Origin: JBNAVJ01 sp049700455
Lineage (GTDB): Bacteria > Bacteroidota > Ignavibacteria > Tepidaquicellales > Tepidaquicellaceae
Direction of reading: 5' to 3'
DNA length: 64,000 bases
NCBI GenBank assembly: GCA_049700455.1
Contig: JBNAVJ010000001.1
Coordinates: 310,001-374,000 of the forward strand
Below are positions 54,569 to 63,510 of the stretch, piece after piece. The position numbers and the translations under genes were made by a program. The first letter of the stretch is position 1. Each line of letters starts with the position of its first letter. The notes beneath the pieces were generated by a model. That model did no database searches. It was not told where the DNA came from and worked only from the letters and a program-made list of their open reading frames with translations.

Positions 54569-55831
54569 TTAATTTTGTTTTTCTAATTGTCTTCCAAGAA
54601 GACTTTCTAACCTTGCATATTCTCTAAGTAATGCTGTTTCTTCTTTTACAAGCATCTGTAATGTTTCTCTCAGTTTACGATAGGAATCCAAAAGACTCAT
54701 AAAATCTGTAAACGACGTAGCATAGGATACAACTGTGGAATAATAAGTCTGCCTTGTCTGTGGAATTACCGATTCATTAAGGTAGTCAATTTTGTTCTTA
54801 GCTGTATTTATCATTATAAGCATGCTCTGCAAATCATTTTTCATATAATCAATCAGCAACTGTCGTAAAGATAGAGCTTGAAGCTCCATAGTTGTTTTTT
54901 CTTCTAGCATCGCATTAATTCTTTTCTTATTCCACGGAACAAATGGCAAGTCGATTCCTATACTTAATCCAACAAAACTCATTGGTTCTTTTGCCATATA
55001 CCTGAATCCACTACTTAACATCATATCTGGTAACTTTTCTTGTTCCGCCAAATTTTTTTCAATTCGCGAGGTTTCAATCATATTATCAATCATTTTGAAC
55101 TCAGGATTGTTTTTAACCATTATTGCTATTAGAGCAAGTGTGTCCAACAAATATCTACTTTCAAGAATTTCATTAATGCCGTTGGTGTGAAAATTGTCAG
55201 GTAAGTTCAGATTAGTAATTACTTTGAGATTATTCACATAGGCTTTTTTATTTGATTCAATATCGGTTTTTTCAAGTTCAAGCATCTGAAGTTCATTGTA
55301 CATTTTCAGAATTTGGTATTGGGTTCCAGTTCCTGAAGAATAGTTTGATTCTAAAGACTTTATAATGTTTTTTACAATATTTTGGAATTCTTCGTTAAAC
55401 TGGGATAGCCTTTCATAGTAGTATAAATTGTAGTAGTTATCTTTCACCTGTCTTGTTAGTTCTACTTTCAGTTGTTCCTTTACAATATCCTGTTTTTTTG
55501 CTCTAATATTATTTACTGCTTCAAGAGTTTTTAGTTTAACCGGGAAAACTAATCGCTGAGTTAAAAAGCTACTGTATTCAGGTTTTGCCATAAAATCAAG
55601 TGGAATATAATCAACCATTACTTCAAATATTGGAGTTGGTTGTTTAACCTGGTCCTTTTTGATAATCTCTATACGTTTTTGAATATCAACTGGCCTTAAC
55701 TTTACATTGTTTGAAATAGCATTTCCTATAAGATAATCCAATCGTAGAATATTGAGACTATCGTACGTTTGTTGAGCAATAGCTACCTGCAACCTAAAAA
55801 CTATTGCTAAGAATATGATAACGACTTTCAT
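54569..55831 (-). CDS. TolC-family outer-membrane efflux protein (CusC-like)
   Basis: A 420-residue outer-membrane channel with signal peptide (MKVVIIFLAIVFRLQVAIAQ) and two long helical repeats (about residues 80-230 and 245-400), poor in beta-rich sequence outside the barrel segments. It is the first structural gene before the cusB-like adaptor. Sequence is far from the TolC-like gene at 21340-22662, consistent with a separate, metal-efflux branch. Confidence 0.85.
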   Translation of the reverse strand: MKVVIIFLAIVFRLQVAIAQQTYDSLNILRLDYLIGNAISNNVKLRPVDIQKRIEIIKKDQVKQPTPIFEVMVDYIPLDFMAKPEYSSFLTQRLVFPVKLKTLEAVNNIRAKKQDIVKEQLKVELTRQVKDNYYNLYYYERLSQFNEEFQNIVKNIIKSLESNYSSGTGTQYQILKMYNELQMLELEKTDIESNKKAYVNNLKVITNLNLPDNFHTNGINEILESRYLLDTLALIAIMVKNNPEFKMIDNMIETSRIEKNLAEQEKLPDMMLSSGFRYMAKEPMSFVGLSIGIDLPFVPWNKKRINAMLEEKTTMELQALSLRQLLIDYMKNDLQSMLIMINTAKNKIDYLNESVIPQTRQTYYSTVVSYATSFTDFMSLLDSYRKLRETLQMLVKEETALLREYARLESLLGRQLEKQN

Positions 55832-55976
55832 ATATTTAATATAATTTACTTATAAATGCCACAATTAGAAAATTCTAATTGTATTTATTTCAGACAGGGA
55901 TAGAATAATTTTAAATGAGGAGGGCTAACTTTTTTATTATGATATCCCCCTTAGCATAACTGGCTGGGGATCGGTA

Positions 55977-56411
55977 CTAAGCTTCTATGCAGAAAGAAAC
56001 AGAATTGTCACAATCGAGAATCTTGTGATTAATCAAACAGACTGGAATTGAGCTCTTTAAAAATTTAACAGCTTCGTAATCGGAATTATTTGATATGTTA
56101 ATAAGAACCTTAGTACAACATGGATTCTGGCGAATTTGAGGGCTCTCAAGTAGCTCTTTAGTTAATTGAGCAGGTATAAAATAGTTTTTATTTTGAGTAT
56201 TATATTGGTCTAAAACGACGTTATGCAAACTGCAACAAGATGCGGTTTGATTTTGTTGTGTATGAGTATTAACTGTTGTATTGGGTTTATTACAGTTACA
56301 GATTTCTTTTTTAGTTTCAGAACATATATTTTTTGTAATGGAATAGTTAACATTCGAGACCAGAATTAATATAATGAGAAGATCTACTAATATTTTCTTT
56401 TGATTTTTCAC
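55977..56411 (-). CDS. Cys-rich exported protein heading the cus-like operon
   Basis: A 144-residue protein with N-terminal membrane/signal segment (residues 6-26). The mature part contains ten or so cysteines, in sets such as NICSETKKEICNCNK, SCCSLHN and NPCCTK, and a final CIEA. Such CC/CXC patterns suggest copper or zinc binding. It lies 145 bases upstream of the cus-like tolC gene on the same strand, with a weak 6-bp stem-loop (55944-55971) between. It is similar in design to the leader protein of the TonB cassette at 3010-3489. Function unknown. Confidence 0.6.
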   Translation of the reverse strand: MKNQKKILVDLLIILILVSNVNYSITKNICSETKKEICNCNKPNTTVNTHTQQNQTASCCSLHNVVLDQYNTQNKNYFIPAQLTKELLESPQIRQNPCCTKVLINISNNSDYEAVKFLKSSIPVCLINHKILDCDNSVSFCIEA

Positions 56412-56432
56412 AATTCCTTTCCTAGGGAAAAG

Positions 56433-56493
56433 TAATACGTAAAAGTTCCAAATTCAACAACAAAAATAATACATAAAAGTTCTAAATTCAACA
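56433..56493. repeat. Pair of 27-bp direct repeats in the divergent cus/5'-nucleotidase promoter
   Basis: Copies at 56433-56459 and 56467-56493 differ at two positions (both transitions) and are spaced 34 bp start to start, about three helical turns. They lie just upstream of the Cys-rich cus leader gene (minus strand). Probable regulator sites; no regulator gene is in the locus. Confidence 0.7.
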
Positions 56494-56651
56494 GTAAGCA
56501 GAATAATTCCCACAAAGAGTAAGATGAAACAAAGAATGTTAAAATATTGTTTTATGTTTGGACAGGATTTTTCAAGTTCATTTTGCTAGCATAACTTTTA
56601 TATTACCTAGTAACAATATTTCAAAATTTCTTATAATTAACGATTAAAAAT

Positions 56652-58184
56652 ATGAAAAGGGATTTCCTAATAATTATTTTTATTTTTGCAGTCGTTATAC
56701 AATGCCTTTCCCAGACCAAAGATAATTTACGTGATCTTACAATATTACACTGGAATGATTTTCATGCCCATAACTTGCCATATCAAGTCACAAAAAAAGA
56801 TTCGGCTGGAAACAAAATAACCTATTATGTTGGAGGAACTTCAAGTATGTTAGGATACTTGAAGAATTTGAGAGATGATAAGTCGCTTGTACTAAATGCT
56901 GGTGATGAATACCAAGGATCACCAATATGTTCTATTACGAAAGGTTTTTCGCAAATTCCTTTATTAAATCTTTACAAATTAGATGCTTTTGTGCTTGGGA
57001 ACCACGATTTTGACTATGGGGTAACGTTACTTGATTCAGCTCTTAAACAAGCAAACTTTGTAGTTCTTTCTGCAAATCTTTATGATGTAAGCAAACAAAG
57101 CCTTGCTGCAGAACCCTACACCATTAAAGAACTAAACAGCATAAAAGTAGGAATTATAGGAATCAGTCCCGAAGAGCTATCAACTTTAACTCTCCCACAA
57201 AACATTGAAAACATCCGCATTTTGAACACAGATTCTGTTGTAGCTGTTGCTATCGAGGAACTTAAAAAACAACACTGCAATCTGATAGTATTGCTATCAC
57301 ATAATGGAGTTGAAAGAGATAGCATTTATGCAGTCAAGTTTCATAGAGATATAGACGTCATTATTGGAGGACATTCTCACTCTACGTTATATAAACCCAA
57401 AATAGTCGATGGGGTAATTATCTGTCAGGCTGGTTATTATGGAAGGTTTCTTGGTAAACTTGACCTTAAGGTCGATATCGAAAAAGATACTGTTGCAAAT
57501 TATTTTGAAAAACTATACGAAACAGCATTCGATTCAAGTATCTACGATAAAGATGCTCAATACCTGGTTGAGAATATGGTTAAACAAATTGAACCCGAAA
57601 TGGAACGCGTAATTGGTAGTATTGACAAAGATTTGAACAAGACCACAATTGGATTATGGCAAGCTGAAATAATAAAAGAGAGAGTCAAGTCTGACATAGG
57701 TTTTTTAAATAGTGGGGGCATCAGGGGAAATATAAAAAAGGGTGATATTAAGGTTAAAGATATCTGGGAAATTAACCCCTTTGATAACACTATCGTTGTG
57801 GTTACCGTAAAAGGAAATCTCTTAAAACAAATGATGGAAAATTATCTGAGAAAAATTCAGACAGGAGATTCAAGATTATCTAACGATAATTTACTCGTTT
57901 CAGGAGTGTACGTGGAATATAGTTCACAAAAGTTAAATCAAAATGTAGATTTTATAGAAAAGTTTCTGGTAAATGGAACCCCCCTCGATGAAAATATAAG
58001 CTACACAATAGCAACCAATAATTATGTAGCATCGCAGACAGAAAAATATTTTTCTCTGACACCAGAACAAATTAAGATCGAGGATACAAATATTATTATG
58101 AGAGATTATATTTTAGAATACATAGAGCAACAAAAGAATTTAAAGTTCGTATATAAAAATAGAATTGTAGATTTAAGTAAATAA
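56652..58184 (+). CDS. Bifunctional metallophosphatase/5'-nucleotidase
   Basis: A 510-residue secreted enzyme that dephosphorylates nucleotides or UDP-sugars in the periplasm. Signal peptide MKRDFLIIIFIFAVVIQCLS; the metallophosphatase domain has LHWNDFHAH (about residues 31-39), GDEYQGS, GNHDFDYG, LSHNGVERD and GGHSHS; the C-terminal 5'-nucleotidase domain includes LNSGGIRGNI and WEINPFDNTIVV. Length fits the UshA/5'-nucleotidase family. Followed eight bases later by yggX. Confidence 0.93.
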   Translation: MKRDFLIIIFIFAVVIQCLSQTKDNLRDLTILHWNDFHAHNLPYQVTKKDSAGNKITYYVGGTSSMLGYLKNLRDDKSLVLNAGDEYQGSPICSITKGFSQIPLLNLYKLDAFVLGNHDFDYGVTLLDSALKQANFVVLSANLYDVSKQSLAAEPYTIKELNSIKVGIIGISPEELSTLTLPQNIENIRILNTDSVVAVAIEELKKQHCNLIVLLSHNGVERDSIYAVKFHRDIDVIIGGHSHSTLYKPKIVDGVIICQAGYYGRFLGKLDLKVDIEKDTVANYFEKLYETAFDSSIYDKDAQYLVENMVKQIEPEMERVIGSIDKDLNKTTIGLWQAEIIKERVKSDIGFLNSGGIRGNIKKGDIKVKDIWEINPFDNTIVVVTVKGNLLKQMMENYLRKIQTGDSRLSNDNLLVSGVYVEYSSQKLNQNVDFIEKFLVNGTPLDENISYTIATNNYVASQTEKYFSLTPEQIKIEDTNIIMRDYILEYIEQQKNLKFVYKNRIVDLSK

Positions 58185-58191
58185 AATTTAT

Positions 58192-58470
58192 ATGCCAGAA
58201 GAAAGGATTGTTCATTGTATTAAGCTCAACAAAGATTTACCCGGTTTGAAGAGACCACCAGTACCTGGGGAACTTGGGGAAAAAATATATAACAATGTTT
58301 CTGAGCAAGCTTTTAAAATGTTTCTTGAATATTTTAAAATGATAGTAAACGAATATAGGCTTGATTTATCTTCTCCAAATACAGACAGGGTTTTTCTTGA
58401 ACAAATGGAACAGTATTTTTTCGGAAAGGGAGAAACCTTACCAGAGCAGTATAAACCTATAGATAGTTAA
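58192..58470 (+). CDS. yggX: Probable Fe(2+)-trafficking protein YggX
   Basis: A 92-residue protein matching the YggX family: conserved Cys9 (VHCIKLNKD), PGELGEKIYNNVSEQAFKMF, MIVNEYRLDL and the LEQMEQYFFG helix. YggX protects Fe-S proteins from oxidative damage in enterobacteria. It lies between a 5'-nucleotidase and a SpoIIE-type phosphatase on the same strand; the phosphatase gene begins one base after its stop. Confidence 0.85.
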   Translation: MPEERIVHCIKLNKDLPGLKRPPVPGELGEKIYNNVSEQAFKMFLEYFKMIVNEYRLDLSSPNTDRVFLEQMEQYFFGKGETLPEQYKPIDS

Positions 58471-58471
58471 A

Positions 58472-59908
58472 TTGGAAATCTCGGTTTCATACGAAAAATA
58501 TCTCGATTATCCCCCCGATATCGCTTATGCTCTCAATTGTGATGAAAGAAATCTTGTTATCGCAAGGCGATTTTTGCTCGGCTTGAGTATTTTATATTTC
58601 GGAGCTGTTATTTACTACGCTCTTAAAAAACCCCTCTCTTTCGATTTCTGGACAACTTTGACAATATTATTGATTTTTGTTTCTTTACGTATTTTCCACT
58701 CAAGGATTTTTTCAGTTAAAAATATACGGAAATATCTCTTTATATTTCTTACAGTAAGTCTTGTTATATCCACAACACTCAAGACCATAGATGAACTGAA
58801 AAATATTCCTCAACAACAAACCCCTTCAACTTTGAAAACCGAGAAGAAAACAGACAGTGATATAACTATACAAATTGATGGAGAGAAAAAAGGTTCCGTT
58901 GGGGATGTAGTTTTCACGTTTTCGCTTGTATTGTTATTCTTTAGATTTTCAAAAGTCGAACTGTCACAGCTGTATGCACTGATTTTCGGTATCCCAACAC
59001 TTAGTAATTTACTCATACTAAATAATTTTAACTTGTGGATAAATATTATTAACGTTGTAACTGCTGCTATTTTCTATATAATTGCCCATACTACAGCGAC
59101 AAAAAGACAGAAAAATTTTTTGTCACAGTTAACATATCTTGAAAAGAAAAACACCGAGAGTCGACGAATGAAACAAGAACTTGATTATGCAAGAGAAATT
59201 CAGCTATCAATGTTACCTCCAAACGAAGCCGTTATTGATAATTATGAAATTGCTGGTATTTCAGTTCCTACTTATGAAGTTGGAGGAGATTATTATGATT
59301 ACTTTAAGATTTCAGATAGTAAGTTTGGCGTTTTTATATGTGATGTTTCTGGACATGGGGTAGCAAGTGCGTTGCTACTATCAGGATTAAGAAGCTGTTT
59401 ACACCTGGTCCTTGAAGAAACCTTTGAGCCCGCAGAAATTTTTATTAAGCTAAATAAAATGATTCGAAAAACTCAACAGAGAAAGATGTTTGTATCTGCA
59501 ATTCTTGCTGTAATTGATACAAAATCACATACCTGCAAGCTTCTAAATGCTGGACATTTACCCCCTTATAAAATTTCTTATGATAATTCAGAACTAATAA
59601 AGCTCAATAAGCATACCATAACACTTGGAGCTTTAGATATAGAGAACTCAACATTTCTGGAAGACCAGATAATAAAGTTTGATTTTAAAAACAATGATAA
59701 ACTTATATTATATACCGATGGGGTTACCGAAGCAATGAATCCATACTATGATGAGTATGGTTTTGAAAGACTTGAACAATTTCTTTTTTCTCATGCAAAC
59801 GAACCCACAAGCAGGCTTCTTAATAATCTTATTAATAGCATCAATAATTTTACCTCCGACACAGAACAAAAAGACGATTTGTCTATATTGATTGTTAGCT
59901 GTAAGTAA
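58472..59908 (+). CDS. Membrane-bound SpoIIE/PP2C-family serine phosphatase
   Basis: A 478-residue protein with TTG start. The N-terminal part has four to five membrane helices (about residues 30-210) with a soluble loop; a short coiled coil (EKKNTESRRMKQELDYAREIQ) leads to a PP2C-like SpoIIE domain (about 250-478) with VGGDYYDYF, DVSGHG (metal site), GHLPPYKI, LYTDGVTEA and KDDLSILIV. It should dephosphorylate an anti-sigma-factor antagonist (RsbU/RsbP analogue), although no partner is encoded nearby. Confidence 0.9.
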   Translation: MEISVSYEKYLDYPPDIAYALNCDERNLVIARRFLLGLSILYFGAVIYYALKKPLSFDFWTTLTILLIFVSLRIFHSRIFSVKNIRKYLFIFLTVSLVISTTLKTIDELKNIPQQQTPSTLKTEKKTDSDITIQIDGEKKGSVGDVVFTFSLVLLFFRFSKVELSQLYALIFGIPTLSNLLILNNFNLWINIINVVTAAIFYIIAHTTATKRQKNFLSQLTYLEKKNTESRRMKQELDYAREIQLSMLPPNEAVIDNYEIAGISVPTYEVGGDYYDYFKISDSKFGVFICDVSGHGVASALLLSGLRSCLHLVLEETFEPAEIFIKLNKMIRKTQQRKMFVSAILAVIDTKSHTCKLLNAGHLPPYKISYDNSELIKLNKHTITLGALDIENSTFLEDQIIKFDFKNNDKLILYTDGVTEAMNPYYDEYGFERLEQFLFSHANEPTSRLLNNLINSINNFTSDTEQKDDLSILIVSCK

Positions 59909-60186
59909 ATTTATCTCTTGTTGGACTTAAAGAGTAGGGGTATCTTTTATCAAAAAAATTCTTTACTACAAATTTTCACTAAGGGAACAAATGGATTAGA
60001 ACCCCTTTTACATTTCCTCAAAATATATTTTATTTACAGAGCTTGTTGGGGATATTTTACTCATCCAACAGAGTGTAGATTATATCTACATATTTCTTCT
60101 TTTATTGGAAAAACCTAAATCAATGGGCAAAATTAATTGTGGCACAGAATTTGCTCCCTTCTAGTAAATAAAAAGAGGTAATAATT

Positions 60187-61974
60187 ATGAAAATTTTAAT
60201 TGCAATTTTATTAGTTTTTAGTACTCTTAGTGTTTCTTATTCACAACCCTACGTAGGAACTAATACGTGCAGAACCTGTCATTCAACAATATTTAACTCT
60301 TGGAAGGGCTCTTTACATGCACAAATTCATATGAATCCAAGTCCTACAACAGTAAGACCCCAGTAGTCTGGAACTATCTCAATGGGTTCTGCTTATGGAA
60401 ATGCTTCTGTAACATTGAGCCTCGTAGGAGGGACTTATAAGGCAACACTGAATCCTTCCTCTGGTTCCTCTGTTACTTATGACGTTGTTTATACTTATGG
60501 GGGTGGGTACAAACAAAGGTATCTTGTTCAAATAGCAAACAATTATTATATCCTCCCAATCCAGTGGAACCTGAAAGAATATTTAAATAATTCAACCGGG
60601 AACTGGCTAACTTATAACCCGGGTAATTGGTTTACTTCTACTGGTACCTTGAAACCTATTGATAACAATTTCAGGAAGAAATCATATGAAAAAAACTGTA
60701 TAGGATGTCATATGGTTGGATATAGACCTATTTTGACTGTAAATGGAACAGATACAACGTGGATCTCCGGGTGGGCAGGTTCTAATGATACAGTAAGCAA
60801 TAAAGTTGGATGTGAAAACTGTCACGGTCCCGGAAACGTTCATGTTAGCTCACCAAATAAAAACAATATTTTTGGACCTCAAAACATGAATGCTGCGGGA
60901 TTACAAAGACAACAAGAACTTTGCGGTCAGTGTCATTTCCGCGGGGCAAGTACTAACAAGACATTTGAATACCCGTGGAAGGAATCCGTTGATAGTATTT
61001 ACAAGCCCGGACTAATTTTAAACAATTTTATTGCACCCTGGCAACTAAACTTCAACACAACGGGAGGACCGGGAGTATGGCCCGATACTATGACCGCTCG
61101 TCAACACCACCAGCAATGGCAAGATCTGAGCTATTCTCCCCACAATAATTTTGTTAACTGCTACACTCAGTGCCACGAAGCTCATGCAACTACTACATTT
61201 CCTCATCAGTTAAAACTTAGTGGGAACAATAATGATATTTGCCTGCAGTGTCATACCACTTTTGGAACAGTCGGTAATCCCAATATTACAAAGATTCAAC
61301 AACATACAAAACATTCATATGACCCTCTGAATAATAATAATACTGGAGGAGCTTCAAGGTGCATAAGCTGTCATATGACAAAAGTTGCTATTACAGCTTT
61401 TGCTTACGACATAAGTTCTCATAACTTCAAAGTCATACGGCCAATAAAGACACTGGAAAAATACGGCATCACTACTCCAACACAAGGTATGCTCAATTCC
61501 TGTGCGATATCATGCCATAGAAACCCAAGTTCAGCATCAGGAACAGGGAATGTTCCAAACTTAGGAGTTGGAAACGATCCAACATTAACAAATTGGAATG
61601 AGCCAACAGATTCCGCATTAGCTGATACCTTAAATAGATGGTTTAATAGACAAACATGGACAGTACCAGTACACACTATTTCCTCAACTGTACCTGCAGG
61701 TTATGAATTACAACAAAACTTTCCAAATCCTTTTAACCCTTCGACTCAAATTTCTTTCTCCCTGCCGAAAGCTGAATATGTAACTATTAAGATCTACGAT
61801 ATAACAGGACGAGAAATTTATAAACTTGTTGACCAAAGGCTTGACAGAGGAAGTTATACTGTTAGTTGGCACAGTTTCAATAATAATGGAGATTATGTAG
61901 CAAGTGGTATTTATTTCTACCGAATGATAGCAGGTAATTTCAGTATGACTAAGAAAATGGTGCTGCTTCGCTAG
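60187..61974 (+). pseudogene. Multiheme cytochrome c with type IX sorting domain, interrupted by an in-frame TAG
   Basis: From the ATG at 60187 (ribosome binding site AGAGG upstream) there is a signal peptide and first heme motif CRTCH, then an in-frame TAG at 60364-60366 after CCC CAG. The same frame goes on without another stop to 61974; an internal ATG at 60382 could start a shorter 530-residue protein without a signal peptide. Further heme sites: CIGCH, CENCH, CGQCH, CLQCH, CISCH, and two of the form CX3CH (CYTQCH, CAISCH), eight in all. The C-terminus is a Por sorting domain (LQQNFPNPFNPSTQISF ... KKMVLLR). It was built as a cell-surface or periplasmic electron carrier. A single C-to-T change (CAG to TAG) would explain the break. 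Confidence 0.88.
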
Positions 61975-62002
61975 TAGCATTAATCTAAGTTGGTAAAACA
62001 AT

Positions 62003-62030
62003 GGGGCCTCGAAAAAAGGCCCCTATTTAT
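62003..62030 (+). terminator. Rho-independent terminator after the cytochrome gene
   Basis: Stem GGGGCC (62003-62008) / GGCCCC (62018-62023) with a 9-base loop, then TATTTATTAATT. Position 29 bases after the stop fits termination of the cytochrome transcript. Confidence 0.8.
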
Positions 62031-62168
62031 TAATTAAGTGCTACTATTATAATAGAGTATTTTCCCTTTTTAAAATAAAAAATTTATATCTAAAAAACTC
62101 TAATTTTTGATGTATTTTTCTTCGTTTTCGTTTTGTAATTCTGAAACATACTGCTCAGTAAAATAAAT

Positions 62169-62175
62169 TATAATT
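62169..62175. repeat. Target-site duplication, left copy (TATAATT)
   Basis: TATAATT directly before the left end of the insertion sequence; an identical copy is at 63504-63510 directly after the right end. Confidence 0.75.
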
Positions 62176-63503
62176 CTCAAGTTGACCGCCTAAAATACTT
62201 AAGCGGCTTTTATTAATAATGATTTAAACTCTTTTTGTAATTTTGTTCTTTGACTTTACTGGCATTTCATCAATATGTTATGTTGTTCGAAATTATCTAC
62301 ATTAATTTGAAACCGTAACTCAGCAAGCATTTCAGTTATAGAAAACGTTGATATATTCTTCTTCGTTAATGATTTGGCTTTTGCACACATATCATTTATG
62401 AATGCGTGGGTCAGGAGATTATAGGAAAACATTGATAATGCAATTCTTGATTTAATTGCTCCAATATTTCTGCTTTGGTATCCGTTTAATCCTAAATATT
62501 GTTTACTTATTTTGAAGAATACTTCTATGTTCAATCTTATCGGATAAGCAGGCATAATTTCATAAGCGGATAGAGCGGTGCCGGTAGTTACAAGTACCAT
62601 CGTAGTGCGATGCGTTGGATGCTTAGTAAAGACCAATTTTACCACCCCACCTGTTTTTAATTCTGCTTTTCGGTTTTCTACACGGTAATTTATTTTACCA
62701 GGTTTTATTTTTCTGCTGGATTTAAATCCTTTGATTGTATGTTTTAGATAATTTCTTACATTTGTCTGATGGCCGTTAACTCTGAACACTCCGTTAAACT
62801 TTAAACTTGTAAGATGTTGTTTTTTCAGACGACAATAATTCATTATCGGTTCAGTAGCATAATAAGTATCTGCCAATACGTATACTGTTTGGTTGCTGTT
62901 GGCTTCGAAACTTTTTAATTGTTCTAATGCTATCTGTGTCTTTTTTCTAAATGTAATTCCGAATTTTAAACACTGTTCTTTCGGAATATCAAAACCATAG
63001 GGTATGATTAATCCTCTGTATGATATAATACTGCAAACTATTTGTTGTCCCTTGACATATGTTTTTGATAGATGGCTAAAATATTTAAACGCTCCATCTA
63101 TATGTTTACCGGTTTTCTTGTTAGTCGTATCATCGAATATAAAATATATTGGTTCGCCTGCTTTTTTCAACAAAAATAAAATTATAAGAGCATAATAATG
63201 ACGAGCTTTTAAAATAATATCAGAAGAATTTATTATAAATGCATTATGTTTACTGCGATGTGTCCCAAAGCCAAGAACTTTTGTCATTTCGCAAAGTGTC
63301 GGTTTAAAAGGAGTCAATAGCAGTGAGAGTAAAAGACTTTGAAAGTGAATCCATTGGCAATCATCAAAAAACAACTGAAGTCCTAATATGAGAAACGTTA
63401 TTTTACTTTGGAAGTCTTTTTATCTTAAACATTTTTCTGATATTTTTGCACTAAGTTTACACTATAAAAACAGTGCTTTAAGTTCAAAACGGTTAACTTA
63501 AGC
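62176..63503. mobile_element. Insertion sequence, DDE-transposase type, about 1.33 kb
   Basis: The element holds one transposase gene (minus strand). Ends are imperfect inverted repeats: left CTCAAGTTGACCG (62176-62188), right, read inward, GCTTAAGTTAACCG (63503-63490), each continuing to a second shared block (ACTTAAGC/ACTTAAAGC). Identical 7-bp TATAATT copies flank it, so it looks like a simple insertion. Exact ends may be off by one base. Family placement (IS4/IS701-like) is by transposase look only. Confidence 0.85.
62256..63374 (-). CDS. DDE transposase (IS4/IS701-like)
   Basis: A 372-residue transposase. Catalytic residues appear as Asp82 (or 81) in YFIFDDTTNKKTG, Asp169 in YVLADTYYA, and Glu284 in LNIEVFFKISKQYLGLNGYQ, the last resembling the YREK-type helix of IS4-like enzymes. 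The reading frame is intact and full length for this class, so the element may still move. It occupies most of the insertion sequence between the two inverted repeats. Confidence 0.9.
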   Translation of the reverse strand: MFFDDCQWIHFQSLLLSLLLTPFKPTLCEMTKVLGFGTHRSKHNAFIINSSDIILKARHYYALIILFLLKKAGEPIYFIFDDTTNKKTGKHIDGAFKYFSHLSKTYVKGQQIVCSIISYRGLIIPYGFDIPKEQCLKFGITFRKKTQIALEQLKSFEANSNQTVYVLADTYYATEPIMNYCRLKKQHLTSLKFNGVFRVNGHQTNVRNYLKHTIKGFKSSRKIKPGKINYRVENRKAELKTGGVVKLVFTKHPTHRTTMVLVTTGTALSAYEIMPAYPIRLNIEVFFKISKQYLGLNGYQSRNIGAIKSRIALSMFSYNLLTHAFINDMCAKAKSLTKKNISTFSITEMLAELRFQINVDNFEQHNILMKCQ

Positions 63504-63510
63504 TATAATT
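63504..63510. repeat. Target-site duplication, right copy (TATAATT)
   Basis: Identical to 62169-62175; abuts the right inverted repeat of the insertion sequence. Confidence 0.75.

Noticed and set aside
59918..60118. 66-codon frame between the SpoIIE phosphatase and the cytochrome gene
   Set aside because: TTG start, no ribosome binding site, no family look; composition resembles other chance frames in AT-rich spacers.
60364..60366. TAG as pyrrolysine or programmed readthrough codon
   Set aside because: No pyl genes or matching element are visible here, and a single CAG to TAG change explains it more simply.
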